From the NCBI RefSeq assembly GCF_001536285.1, contig NZ_FAOZ01000001.1:372001-436000 (forward strand): DNA of 64,000 nt, read 5' to 3'. The notes below the pieces were generated by a model, which was given only the letters and a program-made list of their open reading frames with translations, did no database searches and was not told the origin of the DNA. Each line of letters starts with the position of its first letter. Within the stretch, counting starts at the first letter, position 1. The DNA is from Parafrankia irregularis (GTDB lineage: Bacteria > Actinomycetota > Actinomycetes > Frankiales > Frankiaceae). The position numbers were made by a program, and so were the translations under genes. Below, in pieces: positions 12,622 to 21,220 of the stretch.

Positions 12622-13353
12622 TCACGTCCGTTCAAGATGCGGCAGGGCCCGCAGCGCCCGTTCGAGATGCCACTGAAGGTAGGCGGCCACGACCCCCCCG
12701 GCCTCCCGTCGGGTGCGGACGCCGGCCGCCTCCGCGCCGTCCCAGTCACCGTGCAGAAGGTCGGCCAGCAGCCGCACAGCGGCCGGAGACGTCGACACCG
12801 CGCCTCGCGGTCGACATTCCGGGCACACTACGCCGCCACTGGCGACGGACAGCGAGTGGTGTGGTCCTGGCTCGCCGCAGAGCGCGCACTCGTCCAACGC
12901 CATCCCGTAGCCGGAGACGGTGAGCGATCGCAGCAGGAAGGCATCCAGGACCAGGGACGGCGTACGTTCGCCCGCTGCCAGCGTACGCAGACCGCCCACG
13001 AGCAGCAGAAACAGCCGGAAGGCAGGTTGGCGTTCCTCGCTGGTCAGCCGCTCCGCGGTCTCCAGCATCACCGCCGCGGCCGTGTACCGCGCGTACTCCT
13101 GGGCGATCGTCGCACCGTAGGCACCCAGGATGTCCGCCTGGGTGACCGTGTCCAGCGACCGGCCCTCGTGGAGCTGGAGGTCGACGTAGGTCCCCGGCTC
13201 CAGCCGGGCACCGAAACGGGAGGACGTCCTGCGGACGCCCTTGGCGACTGCCCTGACCCGACCGTTACGCCGCGTGAGTACCGTGACGACACGGTCGGCC
13301 TCGGCGAAGGGCATCGTCCTCAGGACGACGCCCTCATCGCGATACACCGGCAC
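12622..13353 (-). CDS. recO: DNA repair protein RecO
   Basis: RecO anneals DNA strands and helps RecR load RecA at single-strand gaps. The N-terminal OB fold begins VPVYRDEGVVLRTMPFAEAD and continues with GRVRAVAKGVRRTSSRFGARL. The C-terminal part carries a zinc site made by ECALCGEP and VVCPECRPRG. About 243 residues is the normal length. The GTG at 13353 is used because actinobacterial RecO proteins start at this point; an upstream in-frame ATG at 13380 would add nine residues. It lies between era and uppS, all reading leftward. Confidence 0.92.
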   Translation of the reverse strand: MPVYRDEGVVLRTMPFAEADRVVTVLTRRNGRVRAVAKGVRRTSSRFGARLEPGTYVDLQLHEGRSLDTVTQADILGAYGATIAQEYARYTAAAVMLETAERLTSEERQPAFRLFLLLVGGLRTLAAGERTPSLVLDAFLLRSLTVSGYGMALDECALCGEPGPHHSLSVASGGVVCPECRPRGAVSTSPAAVRLLADLLHGDWDGAEAAGVRTRREAGGVVAAYLQWHLERALRALPHLERT

Positions 13354-13487
13354 GTTCCCATGGTTACATGCCTGCTCCACACGACCAGGTGGGGCCGCAT
13401 CCGTCCCGGCCTGCCGGCACGGCCTGCGACGCCACCGAGCGCTTTCAGACGCCGCCGGAAACCCGGACCCGGCCGGGCCCGGAGCCG

Positions 13488-14405
13488 TCAGAAACCCAAC
13501 CGGCGAAGCTGCTTCGGGTCCCGCTGCCAGTCCTTGGCCACCTTGACGTGCAGGTCCAGGTAGACCGGCGTCCCCAGCAGCGCCTCGATCTGGGTGCGGG
13601 CCCGGGTGCCGACGTCACGCAGCCGGGAGCCCCCGGAGCCGATGACGATCGCCTTCTGGCTCGGGCGCTCGACGAAGACGTTGACCCGGACGTCGAGCAA
13701 CGGCCGGTCCGCGGGACGGCCCTCCCGCGGCAGCATCTCCTCGACCACCACGGCCAACGAGTGGGGCAGCTCGTCGCGCACGCCCTCCAGGGCCGCCTCG
13801 CGCACCAGCTCCGCGACCATCACCTGCTCGGGCTCGTCGGTCAGCTCCCCCTCCGGATAGAGCCGCGGGCCCTCCGGCAGCCGGGCTACCAGCACGTCCG
13901 CGAGCCGGTCGACCTGGAACGCGGACACCGCGCTGACCGGCACGATCTCGGCGAAGTCACCGAGCCCGGACACCTCCAGCAGCCGGGCGCCGACCCGGTC
14001 CGGGTCGGCGACCTTGTCGACCTTGGTGAGGATGGCCACCACCGGCGTCCGCCGCGCCAGCCGACCGAGCTCGTCGGCGATGAAACGGTCGCCCCGCCCG
14101 AGCGGCTCGTCGGCCGGCATGCAGAAGCCGATCACGTCGACCTCCGACAGCGTCGCGCGCACGACGTCGTTGAGCCGCTGGCCCAGCAGCGTGCGCGGGC
14201 GGTGTAGACCCGGGGTGTCGACCAGGATCAGCTGCGCGTCGGGACGATGGATGATGCCCCTGATGGCGTGCCGGGTCGTCTGCGGGCGCCCGGACGTGAT
14301 CGCCACCTTCGTCCCCACCAGCGCGTTCGTCAGCGTGGACTTGCCCGCGTTGGGGCGGCCCACGACACAGGCGAACCCCGAGCGGAATCCCGTCGCCAGG
14401 TCCAC
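13488..14405 (-). CDS. era: GTPase Era
   Basis: Era is an essential GTPase that binds the 3' end of 16S rRNA and helps mature the 30S subunit. G1 is GRPNAGKS (residues 16-23), followed by G2 (a Thr after SGRPQ), G3 DTPGL and G4 LTKVDKV. The C-terminal KH RNA-binding domain contains AIVIGSGGSRLRDVG. The protein has 305 residues, full length. It starts with GTG, whose G is also the last base of the upstream TAG stop (TAGTG), so it is translationally coupled to the cytidine-deaminase-like gene. YbeY and Era lie together here, as they do in many genomes. Confidence 0.95.
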   Translation of the reverse strand: MDLATGFRSGFACVVGRPNAGKSTLTNALVGTKVAITSGRPQTTRHAIRGIIHRPDAQLILVDTPGLHRPRTLLGQRLNDVVRATLSEVDVIGFCMPADEPLGRGDRFIADELGRLARRTPVVAILTKVDKVADPDRVGARLLEVSGLGDFAEIVPVSAVSAFQVDRLADVLVARLPEGPRLYPEGELTDEPEQVMVAELVREAALEGVRDELPHSLAVVVEEMLPREGRPADRPLLDVRVNVFVERPSQKAIVIGSGGSRLRDVGTRARTQIEALLGTPVYLDLHVKVAKDWQRDPKQLRRLGF

Positions 14406-14800
14406 TAGCTCGACGTCCGGGTACGCGCAACGCCGTCCGGCCCGGCGAGGAAGAGGGGAATCCCCGCACCGAACTCGGCGAGCATGGCCAGATCGTCGGC
14501 GGCGGCCGCATCGGCCTCCGTCACCACGGCCGCGGCCTCGAAACGCCGCGCGCCGCTGGACGCCGCGGCCACGACCGCGGCCCGCAGCGCCGACGTCGCC
14601 AGCTCCGGCCGGGCGTGCGCGACCGTGGCGGCCACGTAGGTCCGGCCGTCGGTGTCACGCACCGCCGCGCCCTCCGCGAGCTGGCCGCCGGGCGTGTAGG
14701 CCCGCAGCCGGGCGGCGCGTGCCAGCACCACCAGCTTGGTGTCCTCCGCCTCCAGGACCGGTCCGGCCGGCGGGCTGGAAGGGGGGGTGGAAGACGTCAC
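14405..14800 (-). CDS. cytidine-deaminase-like protein lacking the zinc-binding motifs
   Basis: A 131-residue protein with the fold pattern of small cytidine deaminases: KLVVLARAARLRAYTP, then AVRDTDGRTYVAATVAH and two alternating helix-strand units. In active enzymes the first helix begins with a Cys/His-Ala-Glu motif and a later loop has Pro-Cys-x-x-Cys. Here the matching places read LATSALRAAVVAAASSG and TEADAAAADDLAML, with no Cys anywhere. It is therefore unlikely to be a zinc deaminase. Related genes are often annotated as cytidine deaminase beside era in actinobacteria. The GTG at 14800 has AAAGGTGAC upstream and overlaps the CNNM gene by 4 bases (GTGA). Confidence 0.75.
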   Translation of the reverse strand: MTSSTPPSSPPAGPVLEAEDTKLVVLARAARLRAYTPGGQLAEGAAVRDTDGRTYVAATVAHARPELATSALRAAVVAAASSGARRFEAAAVVTEADAAAADDLAMLAEFGAGIPLFLAGPDGVARTRTSS

Positions 14801-16155
14801 GATGTCACCTTTCTGCTCTGCTCCGGCCCGTCCGCCCCGTCCGTCCCGCCTGGCCCGGCCGGCCCTTCCGGCGCGTCCGGGTCGCGGGTCGACGGGGTCA
14901 GCCGCCGGACGACGACAGTGCCGATCTGGTTGCGCCGACCGGCCGCCCGCTCGGCGGACAGCCGCAGCCCGGCCACGTCCGCGGTCGCGCCGGGGATGGG
15001 CACCCGGCCGAGCGCGCTGGCGAGCAGCCCGCCCACCGTCTCGACATCGCGGGCGCCGGGCACGTCCTCGACGCCGAAGAGCTCGGCGAGGTCGTCGACG
15101 TCCAGCCGTGCCGTCACCCGCGCGGTGTCGTCGTCGAGCCATTCGACCGGGGGCGTGGCGCTGTCGTACTCGTCGGTGATCTCACCGACGATCTCCTCGA
15201 GGATGTCCTCGATGGTCACCAGCCCGGCGGTGCCACCGTACTCGTCGATGACCACCGCCATGTGGGTCCGCGACGCCTGCATCTCGCGCAGCAGGTCGTC
15301 GGCGGGCTTGCTTTCGGGGACGAGCACAGGCGCCCGCATGATCTCGGCGACCCGGCTGTCCTCGCGGCCTTCCCGCTCCCAGCCGACCATGTCCTTGAGG
15401 AAGGCGATCCCGACGACGTCGTCGACGCTCTCGCCGATCACCGGGATGCGGGAGAAACCGCTGCGCAGCGCCAGCGAGATCGCCTGCCGCACGGATTTGT
15501 CGGACTCGATGAAAAGCATGTCCGGGCGCGGCACCATGACCTCGCGGACGAGCGTGTCGCCCAGCTCGAACACCGAGGCGATCATGTCCCGTTCCTCGGG
15601 TTCGATGACCTCGTTCTCCTCCGCGAGGTCGACCAGGTCGCGCAGCTCCGCCTCCGAGGCGAACGGCCCGTCGCGGTAGCCGGGGCCGGGAGTCACCGCG
15701 TTGCCGAACGCGATCAGCAGCCGGGGCAGCGGCCCGAAGATCCGCGCCAGCCGGATGGTGAGCCCCGCGGTGGCCAGCGACACCGCGGGGGCGTGCTGGC
15801 GGCCCAGCGTCCGGAACATCACCCCGACCAGGATGTAGGCCACCAGGGTGGAGACCAGCGAGCCCAGGCCGACCGCGGCGAACCCGGCCCCGTAGGCGTG
15901 GACGGCGAGGACGGTGATGCACGCCGCGGCGACCATCTCGCCGACGATCCGCAGCAACAGCAGCAGCGCGAGGTAGCGCCCCGGATCGGCCACGACCCGG
16001 GCCAGGTTCGCGGCGCCCGCCTTGTGCTGGCGGCCGAACTGCTCGACGCTTACCCGGGAGACCCTGGTGAGGGCGGCGTCCACCGCGCCGAGGCCCGCGG
16101 CGGCGAGGGCGGCCACCGCGGCGATGAAGACCAACAGGAGATCACCGGACTCCAT
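14797..16155 (-). CDS. CNNM/CorC family transporter with CBS domains (hemolysin-like)
   Basis: A 452-residue membrane protein of the CNNM (DUF21) family, linked to Mg2+/Co2+ transport. The N-terminal CNNM domain has three or four membrane spans (about residues 5-25, 60-85 and 90-115). It is followed by GPFASEAELRDLVDLAEENE, which joins the membrane part to a tandem CBS pair (VREVMVPRPDMLFIESDKSV and HMAVVIDEYGGTAGLVTIED). A C-terminal transporter-associated CorC/HlyC domain comes next, and the last 40 residues are a Gly/Asp/Pro-rich tail. GAGGAG lies upstream of the ATG. It starts 15 bases after ybeY and overlaps the next gene by 4 bases. Confidence 0.92.
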   Translation of the reverse strand: MESGDLLLVFIAAVAALAAAGLGAVDAALTRVSRVSVEQFGRQHKAGAANLARVVADPGRYLALLLLLRIVGEMVAAACITVLAVHAYGAGFAAVGLGSLVSTLVAYILVGVMFRTLGRQHAPAVSLATAGLTIRLARIFGPLPRLLIAFGNAVTPGPGYRDGPFASEAELRDLVDLAEENEVIEPEERDMIASVFELGDTLVREVMVPRPDMLFIESDKSVRQAISLALRSGFSRIPVIGESVDDVVGIAFLKDMVGWEREGREDSRVAEIMRAPVLVPESKPADDLLREMQASRTHMAVVIDEYGGTAGLVTIEDILEEIVGEITDEYDSATPPVEWLDDDTARVTARLDVDDLAELFGVEDVPGARDVETVGGLLASALGRVPIPGATADVAGLRLSAERAAGRRNQIGTVVVRRLTPSTRDPDAPEGPAGPGGTDGADGPEQSRKVTS

Positions 16156-16170
16156 GACGGACCGGGCTCC

Positions 16171-16650
16171 TCAGGAGGTGCCGGCGCCGGCCGCGATGTC
16201 CCAGGAGGCCAGCAGGCTGTTCTGGAGCTTCCACATCTCCCGTTCCTCCTCCGGCTCCGCATGGTCGTAGCCGAGCAGGTGCAGGATGCCGTGGGTGCAG
16301 AGGATGTGCAGCTCCCGCTCCATCCCGTGACCGGCCTGACCAGCCTGCCTACGGGCCACCTCGGGGCACAGGACGACGTCGCCGAGCAGGGTGGTCGGGT
16401 CCTCCTCCACCGACTCCGACCAGGACGGCTCGAACGCCTCGTCCTGCGGGAACGCCAGCACGTCGGTCGGCCCGTCCTCGCCCATGTAGCGGACGTGCAG
16501 GTCGGTCATCGCGTCGACCTCGACCAGCATGACCGACAGCTCCGCGAGCGGGTTGACCTTCATGGTGTCCAGCACGAACCGGGCCAGCGCGGCCAGGGTG
16601 ACCTCGTCGAAGTCCGTCACACCCGACTCGTTCGCGACGAAGACCGCCAT
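16171..16650 (-). CDS. ybeY: endoribonuclease YbeY
   Basis: A metal-dependent single-strand endoribonuclease acting in 16S rRNA 3'-end maturation and ribosome quality control. The zinc-binding signature [18 protein letters not shown] (about residues 116-133) supplies three His residues. Upstream [12 protein letters not shown] and [10 protein letters not shown] are also typical. At 159 residues it is full length. AAAGGGAAC lies before the ATG at 16650. It follows phoH by 37 bases; the phoH-ybeY pair is conserved across bacteria. Confidence 0.95.
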   Translation of the reverse strand: MAVFVANESGVTDFDEVTLAALARFVLDTMKVNPLAELSVMLVEVDAMTDLHVRYMGEDGPTDVLAFPQDEAFEPSWSESVEEDPTTLLGDVVLCPEVARRQAGQAGHGMERELHILCTHGILHLLGYDHAEPEEEREMWKLQNSLLASWDIAAGAGTS

Positions 16651-16687
16651 TACCGTTCCCTTTCCGTGGCGCTCGCTTCCCGGGCGC

Positions 16688-17725
16688 TCACCGGCGGTCC
16701 CGGCGGGTGGCCCGGGCCGGGCGCGAGTCGGCGGCCGGCACCGGGCTCGCCGCGTCCCAGCGGGCGTAGGCGTCGACGATGTCGCTGACCAGGCGGTGGC
16801 GGACGACGTCCGTGCTCGTCAGCGTGGCGAAGTGGACGTCGCCGACCCCGTCGAGGATCTCGCGGACCACGCGAAGGCCACTGTGCGTGCCGGCCGGCAG
16901 GTCGACCTGGGTGATGTCACCGGTGACGACGATCTTCGAGCCGAACCCGAGCCGGGTGAGGAACATCTTCATCTGCTCCGGCGAGGTGTTCTGGGCCTCG
17001 TCCAGGATGATGAAGGCGTCGTTGAGGGTGCGGCCACGCATGTAGGCCAGCGGCGCGACCTCGATGGTCCCGCTCTGCATGAGCCGCGGGATCGAGTCGG
17101 GGTCGATCATGTCGTGCAGCGCGTCGTAGAGCGGGCGCAGGTACGGATCGATCTTCTCGTAGAGCGTGCCCGGCAGGAAGCCGAGGCGCTCACCGGCCTC
17201 GACCGCCGGCCGGGTGAGGATGATCCGGTTGACCTTCTTCGCCTGGAGCGCCTGGACCGCCTTGGCCATCGCCAGGTAGGTCTTGCCGGTTCCCGCGGGC
17301 CCGATGCCGAACACGATCGTGTGCTGGTCGATCGCGTCCACATAGCGCTTCTGGTTCAGGGTCTTCGGGCGGATCGTCCGGCCACGGTTGGACACGATGT
17401 TGAGGGTGAGCACCTCCGCGGGCCGCTCCCCCGCACCGCTGCGCAACATCGCCACCGAATGGTCCACATGTTGCGGGCTGAGCTCCGTCCCGGCGTCCAG
17501 CAGCGCTATGAGCTCGGAGAACAGCTTGGCCGCGAGTTCGTTCTCGGCCGGGTCACCGGTGATGGTGATCTCGTTGCCGCGGACGTGGATGTCGGAGGAG
17601 AAGGCCTTCTCGACCGCACGCAGCAACTGATCCTGGTGGCCGAGCAGACTCACCATGCTGTGCGGGCCGGGAACGACGATGCGCGTGATGGCCCGCGCGT
17701 CTGGGGGAGCGTCGGAATCGGGCAT
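16688..17725 (-). CDS. phoH: PhoH-family ATPase
   Basis: A cytoplasmic P-loop ATPase related to RNA helicase cores and probably involved in RNA metabolism with YbeY. An N-terminal KH-like part (ISSD-like [17 protein letters not shown], about residues 45-62) precedes the ATPase domain. That domain has Walker [14 protein letters not shown], Walker [18 protein letters not shown] and [16 protein letters not shown]. The ATG at 17725 (345 residues) is preferred because AGGCGG lies 9 bases before it; an in-frame GTG at 17752 has no proper spacing. The last residues ([12 protein letters not shown]) are a basic tail. Confidence 0.93.
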   Translation of the reverse strand: MPDSDAPPDARAITRIVVPGPHSMVSLLGHQDQLLRAVEKAFSSDIHVRGNEITITGDPAENELAAKLFSELIALLDAGTELSPQHVDHSVAMLRSGAGERPAEVLTLNIVSNRGRTIRPKTLNQKRYVDAIDQHTIVFGIGPAGTGKTYLAMAKAVQALQAKKVNRIILTRPAVEAGERLGFLPGTLYEKIDPYLRPLYDALHDMIDPDSIPRLMQSGTIEVAPLAYMRGRTLNDAFIILDEAQNTSPEQMKMFLTRLGFGSKIVVTGDITQVDLPAGTHSGLRVVREILDGVGDVHFATLTSTDVVRHRLVSDIVDAYARWDAASPVPAADSRPARATRRDRR

Positions 17726-17916
17726 GTAGTACGGCCGCCTGGGCCGGAGCACCTCTCACATCGAGCGTGAATCACACGAGCGCGAATCACATGGGCTCGC
17801 GCGGACACCAGGCCGCGCAAACACCAAGCCAAGCAGGCCCCCAGGCCACAGGAGCACGGCCACGGAAGCACGATCGTGTCAGCCTGGGGCGAAGGTGGCC
17901 CGCAGACGAACCCAGT

Positions 17917-18741
17917 CTATCCGCCCAGGCGACCGATGTCGGCGAGTACCACCGCTGCCGCGACAACGCCCGCCGTCGACGTCCGCAGCACAGTCGGGCC
18001 GAGCCGCCCGGCGACGGCCCCGGCGGCGGTGAGCGCCGCGAGCTCCTCGTCGGACACACCACCTTCCGGGCCCACCACCAGCAGCACCTCCGGCGCATCC
18101 GGCGCATCCGGTGCCGTGCCGAGCATCCCGGGAGTCCCAGTCGTCCCAGGTGGAGCTGCCGGGGCCGGCACGGCCTGCGGAACGGACAGCCCGCGGGCGA
18201 GACCGGCCACCGGCGTCGACGCCGTCTCATGCAAAACCACGGCGAGCGCGGCCTGCCGAGCGCGCCGCGCGAGCGCGGCGGTGGTGACCAGCCCCCCGAC
18301 CTCGGGCCAGACCAGGCGGCGCGACTGCTTCGCGGCCTCCCGCGCCGTGCGGTCCCACCGGGCCCGGGACCGCTCGCCGCGCTCCCCCTCCCAGCGGACC
18401 ACGCACCGCGACGCCGCCCAGGGCACGATCTCGTCGACACCGGCCTCGGTCATCATCTCGACCGCCAGCTCGCCGCGGTCGCCCTTGGCCAGCGCCTGCG
18501 CCACCACCAGCCGCGGGACCGGTACGGGCACCTCCCGACGACGCAACACCACGCATTCGAGCTCGTCCCGGCCGACCGAGCCGACCTCGCATTCCAGCGC
18601 GGTACCGGCACCGTCGGTCACGTCCAGGCGCTCACCCGACCGCAGCCGGCGGACGGTGGCGGCATGCCGGCCCTCCGCGCCGGAAAGCACGAAGACGTCC
18701 GTCGACGGCAGTGGGTCCAGGTGGAAGACGGGCGCGGTCAG
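17917..18741 (-). CDS. rsmE: 16S rRNA (uracil-1498-N3) methyltransferase RsmE, probable CTG start
   Basis: RsmE is a SPOUT-fold enzyme that methylates U1498 of 16S rRNA. The C-terminal knot has [20 protein letters not shown] and [20 protein letters not shown], and a middle part has [20 protein letters not shown]. The conserved N-terminal PUA-like strand [20 protein letters not shown] is encoded upstream of the only GTG (18690). In that stretch the sole initiator-like codon is CTG at 18741, because an in-frame TAA lies two codons further upstream. CTG overlaps the TGA of dnaJ as CTGA, the same layout as ATGA coupling. A start at 18690 would delete the first strand. An Ala/Pro/Gly insert of about 25 residues precedes the knot. 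Confidence 0.88.
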   Translation of the reverse strand: MTAPVFHLDPLPSTDVFVLSGAEGRHAATVRRLRSGERLDVTDGAGTALECEVGSVGRDELECVVLRRREVPVPVPRLVVAQALAKGDRGELAVEMMTEAGVDEIVPWAASRCVVRWEGERGERSRARWDRTAREAAKQSRRLVWPEVGGLVTTAALARRARQAALAVVLHETASTPVAGLARGLSVPQAVPAPAAPPGTTGTPGMLGTAPDAPDAPEVLLVVGPEGGVSDEELAALTAAGAVAGRLGPTVLRTSTAGVVAAAVVLADIGRLGG

Positions 18742-19883
18742 CGGTTACGCCGCCCGCTGCGGCGCCGGGAGAACAGGCCCGAGCCACCGGAGGAACCGCC
18801 GACCGCCACGGCCGGCGACTCCTCCTCCCGCAGCTTCGCCAGCTCCCGCAGCAGGCGTTCCTGCTCGGCGTCGAGCTTCGTCGGCGTCTCGACCACGATG
18901 TGGATGTGGAGGTGGCCCCGCCCGACCGCGCGCAGGTGCGGAACACCGCGCCCGGCGAGCCGGATCACCTCACCGGGCTGGGTGCCCGGCTTCACCGTGA
19001 TGGTCTCGGAGCCGTCCAGCGTCTCGAGCGTCGCCACCGTGCCCAGCGCCGCGGCTGTCATCGGCAGCCGCAGGTCGCAGTGCAGGTCGTCACCCTCGCG
19101 GGTGAACACGGCGTGCTGGCGCTCGGAGACCTCCACGTACAGGTCGCCGGGCGGACCGCCGCCGGGGCCCACCTCGCCCTCGCCGGACAGGCGGATGCGC
19201 ATCCCGTCCTCGACCCCGGAGGGGATCTTCACCGTCAGGGTGCGCCGCTTGCGGACCCGACCGTCGCCGGAGCATTCCCGGCACGGGTGCTCGATGACGG
19301 TTCCGGTGCCGGAGCAGCGCGGACACGGCCGGGACGTCACCATCTGGCCGAGGAACGAGCGGGTCACCTGCTGGACCTCGCCGCGGCCGTGGCAGGTCGA
19401 GCAGGTGGACGGCTGCGTGCCCTGCGCCGCGCCGGCCCCGGTGCAGGTCGGGCACACCACCGCCGTGTCGACGGTGATGTCCCGCGTCGCCCCGAAGGCC
19501 GTCTCGGCGAGGTCCAGCTCGAGACGCAGGAGCGCGTCGTTGCCGCGCCGGACCCGTGAGCGCGGGCCGCGACTGGCTCCGCCCCCGAAGAACGCGTCCA
19601 TGATGTCGCCGAGGCCACCGAAACCCGCACCGAAGGGCGAGCCAGCGCCGCCCCCGCCACCACCAGGCGCGAGCGGGTCACCACCGAGGTCGACGATCTG
19701 ACGCTTCTCGGGGTCGGAGAGGACCTCGTAGGCGTTCGTCACGTTCCTGAAGCGCTGCTGCGCCTCTGGATCCGGATTTACGTCCGGATGCAGCTCGCGG
19801 GCCAGCTTGCGGTAGGCCCGCTTGATCTCGTCACCGGTTGCGTCACGCCGCACACCGAGCGTCGCGTAATAATCCACTGCCAT
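18738..19883 (-). CDS. dnaJ: chaperone DnaJ (DnaJ2 type, linked to hrcA)
   Basis: An Hsp40 co-chaperone that stimulates DnaK ATPase. The J domain (1-65) has [15 protein letters not shown] with the HPD motif. A Gly-rich segment follows (about 70-100). Four CxxCxGxG-type zinc repeats come next ([32 protein letters not shown]; about 140-215), then the C-terminal substrate-binding domains. The tail [14 protein letters not shown] is basic. The ATG overlaps the hrcA stop as TGATG, so the two are co-translated. Actinobacteria usually have a second dnaJ with dnaK-grpE; none of those genes is in the window. Confidence 0.95.
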   Translation of the reverse strand: MAVDYYATLGVRRDATGDEIKRAYRKLARELHPDVNPDPEAQQRFRNVTNAYEVLSDPEKRQIVDLGGDPLAPGGGGGGAGSPFGAGFGGLGDIMDAFFGGGASRGPRSRVRRGNDALLRLELDLAETAFGATRDITVDTAVVCPTCTGAGAAQGTQPSTCSTCHGRGEVQQVTRSFLGQMVTSRPCPRCSGTGTVIEHPCRECSGDGRVRKRRTLTVKIPSGVEDGMRIRLSGEGEVGPGGGPPGDLYVEVSERQHAVFTREGDDLHCDLRLPMTAAALGTVATLETLDGSETITVKPGTQPGEVIRLAGRGVPHLRAVGRGHLHIHIVVETPTKLDAEQERLLRELAKLREEESPAVAVGGSSGGSGLFSRRRSGRRNR

Positions 19884-20902
19884 CAGTCGGCACCCAAGAG
19901 TTCACCCACGTACTTGGCGACGGCCCGGACAGCCGCCATCGTTCCCGGATAGTCCATCCGCATCGGGCCGACGACTCCCATTCCGCCCAGTGCAGCCGGG
20001 CCGAGACCGTACCCGGTGGCGACAACAGAGGTCGATCGCAGGGCGTCGACGTCCGTCTCGCGCCCGATGCGCACCGTAACAGTACCGGTCTCACGCGCCG
20101 AACCGATCAGCTTGAGGAGCACCACCTGCTCCTCCAACGCCTCCAGGATGAAGCGCAACGAGTCGGCGAAGTCCACGGACGCCCTGGTGAGGTTGGCCGT
20201 CCCGGCCAGCGCGACGCGCTCCTCCTGGCGTTCCAGCAGGGCCTCCAGCACCACCGTGGTCAGTGTCGTCAGGTAGGGGCGCAGGTCGGGGCGGACCGTG
20301 TCCGGCAGGTCGGCCGCGGCCTCGGTGGCGTCCGCGATCCGCCGGCCGCGCAGGGATCCGTTGAGCAGGCCCCGCAGCTCCCCCACGACCCCGTCGTCGA
20401 CCGGCGCGGGAATGTCCACCACCCGCTGCTCGACCCGGCCGGTGTCGGTGATCAGGACCAGCAACAGCCGGTTCGGGTTCAGCGTGACGATCTCGATGTG
20501 CCGCACGCTGCTGATCGACAGCGAGGGATACTGCACCACCGCCACCTGCCTGGTGAGCTGCGCGAGCAGCCGCACGGACCGGCGGACCACGTCGTCGAGG
20601 TCGACAGCGCCCTCCAGAAAGCTCTGGATGGCCTTACGCTCGGCCCGCGACAACGGCTTCACACCGGACAGTCGGTCGACGAAGAGGCGGTAGCCCTTGT
20701 CCGTCGGGATCCGACCGGCGCTGGTGTGTGGCTGCGTGATGTAGCCCTCTTCCTCCAGCGCGGACATGTCGTTACGCACCGTGGCGGGCGATACCCCCAG
20801 GGCATGACGCTCGGCCAACGTCTTGGATCCCACCGGCTCATTGCTGAGCACGAAGTCCTCGACGATTGCCCGCAGAACCTCCAGGCGCCGTTCTTCCAAC
20901 AC
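19883..20902 (-). CDS. hrcA: heat-inducible transcription repressor HrcA
   Basis: HrcA represses class I heat-shock genes by binding CIRCE operators and is stabilised by GroEL. The N-terminal winged helix shows [39 protein letters not shown] and [19 protein letters not shown]. The GAF-like middle and C-terminal parts include [19 protein letters not shown]. The GTG at 20902 gives 339 residues with GAGGGGG about 11 bases upstream. A longer frame reaches 21031, but it runs through the CIRCE operator and is not conserved. The operator at 20973-20999 implies autoregulation of hrcA-dnaJ-rsmE. Confidence 0.95.
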   Translation of the reverse strand: MLEERRLEVLRAIVEDFVLSNEPVGSKTLAERHALGVSPATVRNDMSALEEEGYITQPHTSAGRIPTDKGYRLFVDRLSGVKPLSRAERKAIQSFLEGAVDLDDVVRRSVRLLAQLTRQVAVVQYPSLSISSVRHIEIVTLNPNRLLLVLITDTGRVEQRVVDIPAPVDDGVVGELRGLLNGSLRGRRIADATEAAADLPDTVRPDLRPYLTTLTTVVLEALLERQEERVALAGTANLTRASVDFADSLRFILEALEEQVVLLKLIGSARETGTVTVRIGRETDVDALRSTSVVATGYGLGPAALGGMGVVGPMRMDYPGTMAAVRAVAKYVGELLGAD

Positions 20903-20972
20903 GTGACCACACCCCCTCAGCCGGTTCCCTACGCCAGGCGGGGATGGCGGTGTGCCGGCGCAGTCACCTGCC

Positions 20973-20999
20973 CTGGCACTCTTCCGCCACGAGTGCCAA
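20973..20999 (-). promoter_or_regulatory. CIRCE operator of hrcA
   Basis: Read on the minus strand it is TTGGCACTC, a 9-base spacer, then GAGTGCCAG. This is the CIRCE 9-9-9 layout (consensus TTAGCACTC-N9-GAGTGCTAA) with the core GCACTC/GAGTGC intact. It lies 71 bases before the hrcA start, so HrcA should repress its own operon and release it on heat shock. Confidence 0.95.
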
Positions 21000-21050
21000 G
21001 TGTAGCTTCCCGCCCTGGTCGGAGCAGCCATCGTGACCAGACCCGCGTTC

Positions 21051-21126
21051 GGCGACCGTCACAGCCTGGTCAGGCGACCGTCACAGCTCCGTCAGGCGAC
21101 CGTCACAGCTTCGTCAGGTGACCGCC
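21051..21126. repeat. 22-base tandem repeat, about 3.5 copies
   Basis: Units begin GGCGACCGTCACAGC and end TCA at 21051-21072, 21073-21094 and 21095-21116, followed by a partial diverged copy. Units differ at only a few bases around their sixteenth to nineteenth positions. They lie downstream of hemW and upstream of hrcA. Without unique spacers this is not a CRISPR array. Confidence 0.8.
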
Positions 21127-21220
21127 ACCGCCCAGCCGGGTAGCCGCGCCGCCACCCAGCCGGGCTGGCACCGTGGCCCGGCCGGGTGGCCGCCCCGCCC
21201 AGTCGGGTGAGGGCCACCAC

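Larger units (their letters stand above)
20903..21220. other. intergenic region with the hrcA promoter and repeats
   Basis: The first 100 bases next to hrcA contain the CIRCE operator and so the hrcA promoter. The rest is low-complexity GC-rich DNA made largely of the 22-base tandem repeat at 21051-21126 and diverged copies towards the hemW stop. No gene was seen. Confidence 0.6.

Noticed and set aside
20903-21031. Upstream extension of hrcA
   Set aside because: It would run through the CIRCE operator, and the family starts at [12 protein letters not shown].
21051-21126. Possible CRISPR array
   Set aside because: Units are directly adjacent with no unique spacers, and no cas genes are near.
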